From the NCBI GenBank assembly GCA_028275265.1, contig JAPWUZ010000023.1:1-16944 (forward strand): 16,944 nucleotides of DNA, given 5' to 3'. The notes beneath the pieces are model-generated. The model made no database searches. It was not told where the DNA came from and was given only the letters and a program-made list of their open reading frames with translations. The position numbers and the translations under genes were made by a program. This DNA comes from Armatimonadota bacterium (lineage in GTDB: Bacteria > Armatimonadota > HRBIN16). Shown piece after piece: positions 1-7,198 of this stretch (positions are counted from its first letter, which is position 1; the number at the start of each line of letters is the position of its first letter).

Positions 1-24
1 CCACAAGGGGATTTTCTGCGAATG

Positions 25-109
25 TTTTCCTTCCAGGAAGATAAAAATCCACTCTAATTTTCCTTCCCAGAAGGATAATTTTGTGATAAAATTGCATTCC
101 CAGAGGGAA
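25..109. repeat. Three tandem CTTCC/GGAAG-type short palindromes
   Basis: Three short inverted repeats lie at near-regular spacing: CTTCC-a-GGAAG at 30-40, TCCTTC-cca-GAAGGA at 61-75 and TTCCC-aga-GGGAA at 97-109. Their centres are about 33-35 bases apart. Each is flanked by A/T-rich sequence. On the minus strand the first two read GGAAGGAAAA after the palindrome. They lie downstream of the RNA methyltransferase gene and have no clear T-tract, so they are poor intrinsic terminators. They could be operators for a gene beyond the left edge, or copies of a dispersed repeat. A related palindrome lies at 15458-15472. Confidence 0.5.
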
Positions 110-126
110 ACTTTTGCCCGAAGGCA

Positions 127-708
127 TCACGGTTCGGATGGCGTTGGACTGGTTTCTGCAGAGTCGCTAGCCCTTTCGGGGCGTTGCCATGCCTCGTACG
201 CTACCAGCGCGGCGGCGACCACCACGTTCAGCGATTTGCCCTTGCCCGCCATCGGGATGAACACCGCGCCGTCGCACATGCTCAGCACTTTGTTGTACAC
301 ACCGTTGACCTCGTTACCGATGACCAGACACAGCTTCTGGGGGTAGGGGTAGTGCTTGTAGTGAACGGCGTCCTGCGCGATTTCCACCGCCACCAGATGG
401 TAGCTTTCCATCTTCAGCCGCGCGACGGCCTCCTCGTGCCGCTCGAAGTAGCGGAACGGGATACGCCGGTGGTGCCCCATGGAGGTAACGTGAATCTGCG
501 GGTGCGGGGGCACAGGTGTGTGTCCTGTCAGGATGATCTCCTTCGCGCCGACGGCGTCCGCCACCCGAAACATGCCCCCCACGTTATAAGGGTCGTCCCA
601 ATCCTGTAGCAGGAAAGCGATGGTCATCTCCCTGCCGGTCAGGGAGGCGTACTGCTCGTGCAGACGACGAATCGCCGTTTTGGAACGGAGTGTCTTTCCC
701 GGCATCAT
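127..708 (-). CDS. TrmH-family (SPOUT) RNA 2'-O-methyltransferase
   Basis: Predicted S-adenosylmethionine-dependent RNA ribose 2'-O-methyltransferase of the SpoU/TrmH family, acting on tRNA or rRNA in the cytoplasm. The three family motifs are visible in order in the 193-residue product: motif 1 around residues 39-55 (PYNVGGMFRVADAVGA, with N42 and R48), motif 2 at 128-137 (LVIGNEVNGV) and motif 3 at 151-172 (IPMAGKGKSLNVVVAAALVA), which form the knotted cofactor site. Motif 1 is closer to TrmH than to TrmL. The protein is short and lacks an N-terminal substrate-binding domain, so the RNA target (Gm18 of tRNA or another site) cannot be set. The gene starts with two ATG codons in a row. AGAGGT at 711-716 is spaced better for the second (703-705). 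A small TGCC-TTCG-GGCA hairpin follows the stop codon. The last 20 residues are Ser/Pro/Glu-rich and probably disordered. Confidence 0.9.
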   Translation of the reverse strand: MMPGKTLRSKTAIRRLHEQYASLTGREMTIAFLLQDWDDPYNVGGMFRVADAVGAKEIILTGHTPVPPHPQIHVTSMGHHRRIPFRYFERHEEAVARLKMESYHLVAVEIAQDAVHYKHYPYPQKLCLVIGNEVNGVYNKVLSMCDGAVFIPMAGKGKSLNVVVAAALVAYEAWQRPERASDSAETSPTPSEP

Positions 709-740
709 TCACCTCTTTGAAGCAAAGGGCAGTAGAGAGT

Positions 741-790
741 TTACCACAGAGAACACGGAGTTCGCAGAGCAACCTCTGTGTACTCGGTGA
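741..790. repeat. CTCTGTG-type intergenic repeat
   Basis: The gap between the methyltransferase start and the 84-residue ORF holds an imperfect repeat built on CACAGAG/CTCTGTG. CACAGAG at 745-751 and CTCTGTG at 774-780 are inverted copies, with ACACGGAG and CGCAGAG between them and ACTCGGTGA after. Similar CTCTGTG/CACAGAG strings are, from general experience, dispersed in intergenic regions of many environmental bacterial genomes; this could not be searched here. No coding capacity or promoter is evident. Confidence 0.5.
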
Positions 791-803
791 TGAAATATCA
801 TCC

Positions 804-1058
804 TCACGAAATCAGGATGTCCTCCTTCCAGCCCAGCTTCACCAGATCGATTCGGCTCGGTTCACTGACACCCAATCCATATTTTACCTCCGCTTCGCGG
901 ATGTGCTTGGGCGACGTTTCCAGTGCCACGTCCTCCCCAAAGTGCTTCAGGCGTTTCGCCTGTATCAGCTTCAGTCCCATTCGGAAGGTCGTCCCTGTAC
1001 GTTTGTCATCATCAGGGTTATCGCACACCCCAACAACCACATGGTCATCACTCTCCAT
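804..1058 (-). CDS. Hypothetical protein, 84 residues
   Basis: I do not recognise this protein. The ATG at 1056-1058 is chosen because GAAGGG (about 1063-1068) lies just upstream and because longer versions would run back into the end of the GH116-like gene. It starts 23 bases after that gene's stop codon, so it is probably the last member of the glycosidase operon. The product is charged and soluble, with an acidic start (MESDD), a short hydrophobic strand (VVVGV), a basic stretch (KLIQAKRLKHF) and a mixed C-terminus ending in KEDILIS. There is no signal peptide or membrane segment. It may be a small accessory protein, and function cannot be inferred from the sequence alone. Confidence 0.6.
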   Translation of the reverse strand: MESDDHVVVGVCDNPDDDKRTGTTFRMGLKLIQAKRLKHFGEDVALETSPKHIREAEVKYGLGVSEPSRIDLVKLGWKEDILIS

Positions 1059-1081
1059 CTTACCCTTCTCACTCCAGGATG

Positions 1082-3343
1082 TTACTTCCTGCTGTGCAAC
1101 CACCGTTCCAGCAGCGCCCAGCTCGCCATGCTGCGGGCGTAGTAGCTGCCGCACTCAGGCTCGTTGAACGGGTTGCGGTTCGCGCCGTTGTGCCTGCCCC
1201 GAACAGCGTTCACCACCGCTTCGGCTTGCTGATGCAGCCCGTAGTCCAGCAGCAGCGCCGCAAACTGATATTCGAACCCCGTCATGCACTCGCCCCAGTA
1301 GGGGATGGGCTGTTCGGGACGGTCGCCGTCGGGCCAGGTGCAAATCAGCGTGCCGCTTTCGTCGGCGGTGGCGAAGGTGCGCATATTGTTGTAGTGGTCG
1401 CGGAAGTGTTTCCGGAAGTTATAGCGGAAAATGTGTTCCAGCGCGGTGCGGATGTGATAACGGTCCAGCAGGTCGCCCAGCCCGGCACGGTTCGCCTTGT
1501 ACTGCCCCACCAGCTGGTCGATCAGGCAACCGTTGCCCACCTGAAAGCGCGGATTCGCGCGGCGATACTCTTCGCTAAGGGCGGTCATCGGAGCGGCATC
1601 TGCGGGGGGCTGCTGGATTTTCTGGATGTAGTAGCGGCCGTTGTACAGGTTCTCATCCACCCAGCGGCTGCCCCGTTCGCGCAGTTGACGGCAGGTTTGG
1701 GCAAAACTCTGGTCGCCCATGCGCGTCGCCATCTGCTCCATTGCCGCTAGCGCGGCAAGGTACCACACGGTGCACATGGGGTTGGGTCCCACAAACTCCA
1801 CGTCATAGGTATTGTGCTGCACCCCCTCCATCACGCCGTCCCGGTCTGCATCCCAACCGCCCGGTTGCCAGCAGAACTCCATCAGCGATTTAATGGCTGG
1901 GTACCACTGCTTCAGCCATTCTTCGCCGTCCTTTTGGGACTGCATGTAGCAGCGTACGATGAAGCCCATCTGCCCGTCGGCGGCTGCAGCCTGCCAGGTG
2001 GGGTTGGTCACCGGCAAGCTCAGGCGGAACCGATGTGCGCCTGTCGGAGTCACGCCATGGCGGAGATGGCTCTCCAGCATACTGCGGTGCAGGTCAGGAA
2101 ACAGCGATAGCGTTGCCTGCTCGTAGTTCCATACATGGGTGCAGGAGCCGCTGCAGCAACCGGCGGTGCCGCTACACCCTTCAAAACCGACAAAAGTTCC
2201 GTCTTCCAGCCGGAAGCAGGTATGCGAGCGCAGCGCGGTGAGGTTGAACAGGGCAGCTTCCTTAAAGCTGTGCGGTGCATCGAGCTGAACCACGCTGTGG
2301 ACAAACTCGATACTGCGGCGCCGCAAATCCTGCAGACGCGGGATGACCTGTCGCGCCACATCGGTGGCATCGGTGAACAGCGTGGCGTAATAGTTGCGCA
2401 CGACGGGTGAGCCGTTGCCCGACCACCAGCCCACCTCTGCCAGATGGCGATAGGGAAAGTGCCAGCATATCAGCAGCCGCACCTGCTGTACCTCTGCGGG
2501 CTTCAGGTTCAGCAGGATGGACATGGAGCTGTCCCAGGTATCCTGTGGACTGGGCGGACAGGGTTTATCCGGCTCGTCATCGGCGATGTATCCCTTCTGC
2601 AGTAGCTCGTCGATGATGCCCAGAAACTCACCATTCCACGGCCGGTCGCGAAACCGCCATCGCCGCGCGCCCTGTACGCGTTGCGCATCGGAAAGCATCA
2701 CCATCGTGCCGAAGCGAGGGTTTTGCTCGTCGCGTGTTTTGGCAAAGCGCATCCCTCGCCAGCCTGCCACCTCCACGTGTTCGGTGATGTTGTCCTTGAG
2801 GTCGGCGGTTAGCCCGTCGGTGCCGACGAAGTTGCTCATCAGCAGGGTGACGGAGGCTTCCAGCGGCTGCCTGGTGCGGTTGGCGAGGGTGATGGTAAGC
2901 CAGCCCATCGGCAGGCTGGATGCCCATGTATCGCCCGGTATCAGTGGATTGAACGCCTCTATCGCCACAGCGACTGGCGTGTACTCATCCTCCAGCAGCG
3001 CCCTGCCGAAGGGGTAGGTGGCTTCAAAGCCTCTGGGCTTCATGCGCGGGATACCGGCAAGCACCTGCGGCGCACCGAAGTCGGAGGACAGTCCTTCGGT
3101 GAGGTCGCCCTCCAGCACGCGCAGTTTAGCGTTTTTGCCCTGTCGCGTCCACAGCATCAGGTGGGCGTACATCGGACGCCAGCCGCGATGCGGGCGGCTC
3201 ATCAGCTGCCAGTCAGTAAGCTGTCCCTTTCCGCCGAGGCAGAAAAACCCTGTGCCGATGCCGCCCACCGGCATGGCGATTTCACGCAGGTGCTGTTCGT
3301 CATAGCGAGAGAGTACCTGCCAATCGGGGGATGGAATGCCCAT
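1082..3343 (-). CDS. GH116-like (GBA2/DUF608-type) glycoside hydrolase
   Basis: A 753-residue protein resembling the GH116 family, which contains beta-glucosidases, beta-xylosidases and bile-acid/non-lysosomal glucosylceramidases. The N-terminal beta-sandwich domain shows the family motifs PVGGIGTG (25-32) and FNPLIPGD (131-138). The C-terminal (alpha/alpha)6 barrel shows FEGC...CCSGSCTHVWNY (387-407), DGQMG (456-460), HNTYDVEF (510-517) and YARSMASW near the end (735-742). D514 in TYD lies where characterised GH116 enzymes keep their acid/base Asp. The nucleophile Glu probably lies in the 387-410 region, perhaps E388, but I cannot fix it. There is no signal peptide, so it is cytoplasmic. The start codon directly follows the TAG of the arabinofuranosidase gene, with a GGAGGG ribosome site inside that gene, implying coupled translation. 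Substrate is unknown; a glycan trimmed together with arabinofuranosidase is likely. Confidence 0.82.
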   Translation of the reverse strand: MGIPSPDWQVLSRYDEQHLREIAMPVGGIGTGFFCLGGKGQLTDWQLMSRPHRGWRPMYAHLMLWTRQGKNAKLRVLEGDLTEGLSSDFGAPQVLAGIPRMKPRGFEATYPFGRALLEDEYTPVAVAIEAFNPLIPGDTWASSLPMGWLTITLANRTRQPLEASVTLLMSNFVGTDGLTADLKDNITEHVEVAGWRGMRFAKTRDEQNPRFGTMVMLSDAQRVQGARRWRFRDRPWNGEFLGIIDELLQKGYIADDEPDKPCPPSPQDTWDSSMSILLNLKPAEVQQVRLLICWHFPYRHLAEVGWWSGNGSPVVRNYYATLFTDATDVARQVIPRLQDLRRRSIEFVHSVVQLDAPHSFKEAALFNLTALRSHTCFRLEDGTFVGFEGCSGTAGCCSGSCTHVWNYEQATLSLFPDLHRSMLESHLRHGVTPTGAHRFRLSLPVTNPTWQAAAADGQMGFIVRCYMQSQKDGEEWLKQWYPAIKSLMEFCWQPGGWDADRDGVMEGVQHNTYDVEFVGPNPMCTVWYLAALAAMEQMATRMGDQSFAQTCRQLRERGSRWVDENLYNGRYYIQKIQQPPADAAPMTALSEEYRRANPRFQVGNGCLIDQLVGQYKANRAGLGDLLDRYHIRTALEHIFRYNFRKHFRDHYNNMRTFATADESGTLICTWPDGDRPEQPIPYWGECMTGFEYQFAALLLDYGLHQQAEAVVNAVRGRHNGANRNPFNEPECGSYYARSMASWALLERWLHSRK

Positions 3344-5608
3344 CTATCGCTCCCTCCTCAGTATGCGACACCCGAACAGCCCGCCTGCCATCGCGCCCGG
3401 TTGCGCCTGCCAGCGTACGGTGACTTTGCTCTTGCCTCTGGTGAGCTCAGCGGGCAGTGGGTGCACCACGTCGAAGAACTTGCCCGGTGCGTTGTTGTTG
3501 AGCGTCTGGGTCGCTACCTTCACGCCGTCCACCAGCACATCAAACACGCGGTTGCCTGTGTCGCTGCCCCAGTAGGTGCACAGCAGTTCGACCGGTTCGT
3601 CGGGCAACACCGCCATCTCGTAGGAGAACCATCCGCCGTCCACTGCGTGGCGCCAGTGTCTGCCCGAGAACTCCCCCGCGCTGGTGTTCTCGCCCTGCAG
3701 GTGGTGGGCGCGCTCAGAGGCTTCGTCGCCTATCTGCACCACATCTATGGTGCGCGCCTCCAGTGCTCGCAGGCGTTCTTGCTCGGCGCGGTATTCGGCG
3801 TCCAGCTGTCGCCACTGTTGTTCACTGACGACGCGCCAGTAGACGGTGTAGCGCTGGTCATGTGTTCGGTAGAAGGGGATAAGCCGGACGTCGTTCGGTC
3901 GTCCCGCGCCGCGTGTCTGCCACGTGAGTACCTGTCCGCGTAAGGGTTTCAGCCATGCTTCGGGCGCCTTACCAGCAGTGACGAGAACGGGTATGCGCGG
4001 CTCAGGGTCCTCCGGCTTGCCCAGATTCCCTGCAAGTACCACCGGTCCGTACAGTACGGCAAGCAGATTCGGGTCATCAGGCATGGACTGCGTGTGCAAA
4101 CGCTGCGGGAGAGTTATCTCCAGACGGTCGCCATCCCGCCAGCGGCGGGAAAGCGAAAGATAACCATGGGAAGCCGTAGAGAGACGCACGCTCTGTCCGT
4201 TCAAACGGGCGGTTATCGCCTTTGCTTTCCAGTATGGCTCGCGCAGGTTTAATGTCATCTCCACCGGCTGCCTGCAGGCAAAGGTCAGGCGAGCGGCGTC
4301 CTCTTCCGGGAAGCGTGTCTCCATACGCAGGGTAAGCCCTTTTTCCTGCCAGCGCAGCTCGGACGGGATGAAAAGGTTCACCCATAACCCTTCCGCGTTG
4401 CGGAAGTAGATAGTATCTCCATACTTCGTATGGTTCTCCATGCCTGTGCCCACGCAGCACCAGAAGGAGTCGAAAGGCGTGGAGTAGCTCTTGAAGTGTC
4501 CCGGTTTGAGCGGGATGTAATAGCAAACCATGCCCGTTTGCGGGTGCTGCGAGGCGAGGATATGGTTGTAGAGCGCGCGTTCGTAGAAGTCCATGTGCTC
4601 TGCTTTTGGTTCCCAAGCGAACAGGTGGCGCGTGAGCTTGAGCATATTATAGGTGTTGCAGGTTTCGCACGTGTTGGTGGAGAGACGGTCGGACAGCTTA
4701 TCGGGCGGACCGAAGTGCTCGTAATCGCTATGCCCACCGATGACGTAAGAGTGGTGGTTCACCACCCTATCCCAGAAGAACTCGGCGATGCGGCGATAGC
4801 GTCTCTCGCCGGTGATCTCGTACAGTCTCGCCACACCGATAACTTTGGGTATCTGCGTGTTGGCGTGCAAGCCGGGCAGGCAGTCCTCGCCGTTCGCTAA
4901 ACGGTCTAAAACAGCCCGGTGGTAGAACTTGCGGGCAAGCTCCAGATACTTCTCGTCGCCGGTGAGGGCATACAGGTTCGCCATCGCCTCGTTCATGCCG
5001 CCGTGCTCACAGGCAAGCATCTGCTGCCATTGTGCTTCGGTCAGCCTCGCTGTGGTGCGGTGCGCCCAATCTGCCAGTTTTCTGGCGACATCCAGCGCCT
5101 GCTCGTTGGCGCAGAGGCTGAATGCGTCGATTAGCCCGGCGAACAGCTTGTGCATGGTGTACCACGGCACCCACACTCCGTTGAGGTCGAACGGCTGGCT
5201 CCGGATGTTGCCCTCAGCAATTTCGCGGAAGACCCGTTCACCTTCGGGGATTGCGCTCACGTAGCCGTTGCCGTGCTTTGCCTGACACTCCGCCAGCTCG
5301 CTCACGGTGTAGTTCACGCGCCTGCGGAACTCTTCCTCACCCGATGCGGCGTATTGCAGGGAGCAGGCGGACAGATAATGCCCCAGCGAGTGCCCCGAAA
5401 CGCCCATCGTCTCCCAGCCCCCGTAGAGAGGTGCTTTCGGTGGCAGACCCGCATATAGCCGGAACCGGTGCAGTAGACGGTCGGGTTCCAGAGAGAGCAG
5501 GTACCGGGCGTTGCGCTCCATTGCCTGCTTGAACGGACTGTCCAGCAGGCGCACCTGTGACAGGGGAAGAGGTTCTGCGTGGAGACGTGTTCCTCGGTTG
5601 GGCATCAT
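3344..5608 (-). CDS. GH127/GH146-like beta-L-arabinofuranosidase
   Basis: Predicted to remove beta-L-arabinofuranosyl residues by a cysteine-nucleophile, zinc-dependent retaining mechanism. The 754-residue product has an (alpha/alpha)6 barrel (about 15-410), beta-sandwich domains (about 420-590, DUF4986-like) and a C-terminal galactose-binding-like domain (about 625-750). The zinc/catalytic set known from HypBA1 is visible: E315 and C317 in TCETC, C384-C385 in FWCCVGTGMENHTKYGD with C384 the expected nucleophile, and E297 as probable acid/base. The CCVGTGMENH form is more like GH146 than classic GH127. No signal peptide is present, so it should act on imported oligosaccharides. The gene begins with two ATGs. 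The first overlaps the TGA of the VOC gene as ATGA, and AAGGG upstream fits the second better. Its 3' neighbour, a GH116-like enzyme, follows with no gap. The exact substrate linkage is inferred. Confidence 0.87.
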   Translation of the reverse strand: MMPNRGTRLHAEPLPLSQVRLLDSPFKQAMERNARYLLSLEPDRLLHRFRLYAGLPPKAPLYGGWETMGVSGHSLGHYLSACSLQYAASGEEEFRRRVNYTVSELAECQAKHGNGYVSAIPEGERVFREIAEGNIRSQPFDLNGVWVPWYTMHKLFAGLIDAFSLCANEQALDVARKLADWAHRTTARLTEAQWQQMLACEHGGMNEAMANLYALTGDEKYLELARKFYHRAVLDRLANGEDCLPGLHANTQIPKVIGVARLYEITGERRYRRIAEFFWDRVVNHHSYVIGGHSDYEHFGPPDKLSDRLSTNTCETCNTYNMLKLTRHLFAWEPKAEHMDFYERALYNHILASQHPQTGMVCYYIPLKPGHFKSYSTPFDSFWCCVGTGMENHTKYGDTIYFRNAEGLWVNLFIPSELRWQEKGLTLRMETRFPEEDAARLTFACRQPVEMTLNLREPYWKAKAITARLNGQSVRLSTASHGYLSLSRRWRDGDRLEITLPQRLHTQSMPDDPNLLAVLYGPVVLAGNLGKPEDPEPRIPVLVTAGKAPEAWLKPLRGQVLTWQTRGAGRPNDVRLIPFYRTHDQRYTVYWRVVSEQQWRQLDAEYRAEQERLRALEARTIDVVQIGDEASERAHHLQGENTSAGEFSGRHWRHAVDGGWFSYEMAVLPDEPVELLCTYWGSDTGNRVFDVLVDGVKVATQTLNNNAPGKFFDVVHPLPAELTRGKSKVTVRWQAQPGAMAGGLFGCRILRRER

Positions 5609-6075
5609 TCTACCCTTGCTTTGCGCACGCGCTCCAGCAGTTCGATTTGCACGCCCAGCTGCTGCTCGGCGTCAAAGTAGGCGTACTGCCCTTCACCCAT
5701 GTCCCCACGCTGAACCAGAGGGATGCCGTGCTCTTTCAGGAACTCCGCGCTGGCTTGCATGTCCTCCGTCCAGAAGGCGATATGGTGTACCGACTCGCCG
5801 CGCTTATCCAGTGCCTCCTTCCACGTGCTGGGCCCGCCGATGGGTTCTATCAGCTCCATCTGCACCTGTCCCAGATTGAAGAACGCCAGCTTCGCCTGCG
5901 CGTTGCTGGGTTGCCCCCGATAGGTCATGTGTACCTCGTTGCCCGGCTGGGTGACGATGATGTCTGGTATAGGTTGTCCGAGAATCTGCGCCCATCGCTG
6001 GCGCGCCTCATCGATGTCGCGCACCACAATGGCGATTTGCGAGACAGTGGTGTTTCCCAATCCTTTCGCCGACAT
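5605..6075 (-). CDS. VOC (glyoxalase/methylmalonyl-CoA epimerase-like) domain protein
   Basis: A 156-residue member of the vicinal-oxygen-chelate superfamily with two beta-alpha-beta-beta-beta modules. Candidate metal ligands appear in the usual four places: Q13 (VSQIAIVVRD), E74 (VQMELIEP), H98 (SVHHIAFWTED) and E145 (GVQIELLE). This is the Gln/Glu/His/Glu set of human glyoxalase I rather than the His/Glu/His/Glu set of E. coli GloA. The reaction is not determined; methylglyoxal detoxification, epimerisation or a sugar-derived substrate are all possible. The start at 6073-6075 is chosen for its GGAGGAG ribosome site. An in-frame upstream extension to 6204 has no homology-like character. As first gene of the arabinofuranosidase operon, overlapping the next gene by its stop codon, it probably works with glycan breakdown. 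Confidence 0.82.
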   Translation of the reverse strand: MSAKGLGNTTVSQIAIVVRDIDEARQRWAQILGQPIPDIIVTQPGNEVHMTYRGQPSNAQAKLAFFNLGQVQMELIEPIGGPSTWKEALDKRGESVHHIAFWTEDMQASAEFLKEHGIPLVQRGDMGEGQYAYFDAEQQLGVQIELLERVRKARVE

Positions 6076-6215
6076 AGACTCCTCCGGTTGGTTGTGATGA
6101 CTGGAGTTACGCTGTTGAAATGTGAATTCGAGGAAGAGGTAATTGAAACCTGCAAACAGGAGTTGGTCTGGCGGTGGAGAATCATGCCGCGACGGTTTGC
6201 TCATGGAGGTGCCGC
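6076..6215. promoter_or_regulatory. Divergent intergenic region with candidate promoter
   Basis: This 140-base gap separates the leftward VOC-arabinofuranosidase operon from the rightward sialidase-fold operon, so promoters for both must lie here or in gene ends. On the plus strand TTGAAA (6115-6120) stands 17 bases from GGTAAT (6138-6143), a fair -35 and a poor -10 pair. A second TTGAAA is at 6143-6148. A small palindrome CCTG-caaa-CAGG lies at 6149-6160 and could be an operator half-site pair. No convincing minus-strand promoter was found. GGAGGT at 6205-6210 is the ribosome site of the rightward gene. Confidence 0.4.
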
Positions 6216-7196
6216 ATGTCTACCGGTAGCCCGTACTACCAGCTCATCTCGCGCGGGGAACTCGCAGGCTCGTACCAGGCGTTCCCGGACGCCTGCCGCT
6301 TGAAAAACGGCGACATCGTGTGCGTGTTCTATGCCGGTTATGGGCACGTCTCTCTGCCCAATCGAGAATACCCACGTGGAGGGCGTATCTGCCTTGTACG
6401 CTCCAGCGATGAGGGGCGCACATGGAGCCAACCGCAGGTGCTGTATGACGGGCCGGACGACGACCGCGATCCCCACATCGCTCAATTGCACGATGGCACG
6501 CTCATCTGTTCCTTCTTCACCTACCGCGCAACCGCCGGGGGCGTGGAGTTTGACAGCAAGGTGGTGCTTTCACACGATGGGGGCAGAACCTGGAGCCGAC
6601 GGGCGTTGATGGTGGCGAAGGGCTACGCTGTCTCCGCCCCGGTGCGCGAGATTGCGCCCGGAAGATGTTTGCTCGGCGTATATACAGAGGGGGGTGAGCG
6701 ATACTTCGCTGCCGTAACCAGCTCCAGTGACGGCTTGCGCTGGAGCGAGCCGCTCCCGCTGAGCGCGAATTGCCCAACATTGCCTGACGGCTCGGAGACG
6801 GACATCATTCGCCTGAAGGACGGTGCGCTGATGGCGGTTATCCGCAGCGACAGGGTGAACATGCACTTCTGCGTGAGCAGGGATGAAGGCAAAACGTGGA
6901 CACCCCCGCAGGACATCGGCTTCGCGGGTCATGCGCCGCATCTGACACGCCTGAGCACAGGAGAAATCCTGCTGACCCACCGTGTACCGAACACAGCCCT
7001 CCACATCAGCCGCGACGAGGGCAGGAGCTGGGAGGGTCCCTTCGTGCTGGATGAGGTCATTGGAGCCTACCCATCGACGATGGAGCTGAAGGACGGCTCG
7101 GTGCTCGTGGTCTATTACGAGGAAGGCGAGGGCAGTGCCATACGCGCCATGCGCTTCCGCGTGCACAAAAACGGCATTCAAAAGCTGAGGTGGTAA
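6216..7196 (+). CDS. Sialidase-fold (BNR/Asp-box) exo-glycosidase-like protein
   Basis: A 326-residue six-bladed propeller protein of the sialidase superfamily. Five Asp-box motifs (S-x-D-x-G-x-T/S/R-W) are seen at residues 63-70, 119-126, 169-176, 221-228 and 265-272, regularly 44-56 residues apart. The N-terminus reads YQAFPDACRLKNGD, where true sialidases carry a substrate-binding Arg (FRIP). Y285 in AYPSTMELKDG may match the sialidase tyrosine nucleophile. Sialic-acid activity is therefore not assured; many bacterial relatives have other or unknown substrates. No signal peptide is visible. ATG 6216 is chosen because GGAGGT is five bases upstream; a longer in-frame ORF from 6174 overlaps the divergent gene's promoter region. 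The next gene starts two bases after its stop, so the pair is an operon. Confidence 0.8.
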   Translation: MSTGSPYYQLISRGELAGSYQAFPDACRLKNGDIVCVFYAGYGHVSLPNREYPRGGRICLVRSSDEGRTWSQPQVLYDGPDDDRDPHIAQLHDGTLICSFFTYRATAGGVEFDSKVVLSHDGGRTWSRRALMVAKGYAVSAPVREIAPGRCLLGVYTEGGERYFAAVTSSSDGLRWSEPLPLSANCPTLPDGSETDIIRLKDGALMAVIRSDRVNMHFCVSRDEGKTWTPPQDIGFAGHAPHLTRLSTGEILLTHRVPNTALHISRDEGRSWEGPFVLDEVIGAYPSTMELKDGSVLVVYYEEGEGSAIRAMRFRVHKNGIQKLRW

Positions 7197-7198
7197 CG

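Noticed and set aside
25..109. CRISPR-like array
   Set aside because: Only three short, imperfect and self-palindromic units with differing sequences; no conserved long repeat and no cas genes.
923..1750. 275-codon plus-strand ORF
   Set aside because: Antisense to the GH116-like gene, whose motifs are clear. Composition is biased as expected for a shadow frame in GC-rich DNA, and no domain is visible.
3161..3943. 260-codon plus-strand ORF
   Set aside because: It spans the junction of two well-supported minus-strand hydrolase genes and has no recognisable motif.
5557..6303. 248-codon plus-strand ORF
   Set aside because: Antisense to the VOC gene and crossing the divergent promoter region; low-complexity shadow frame.
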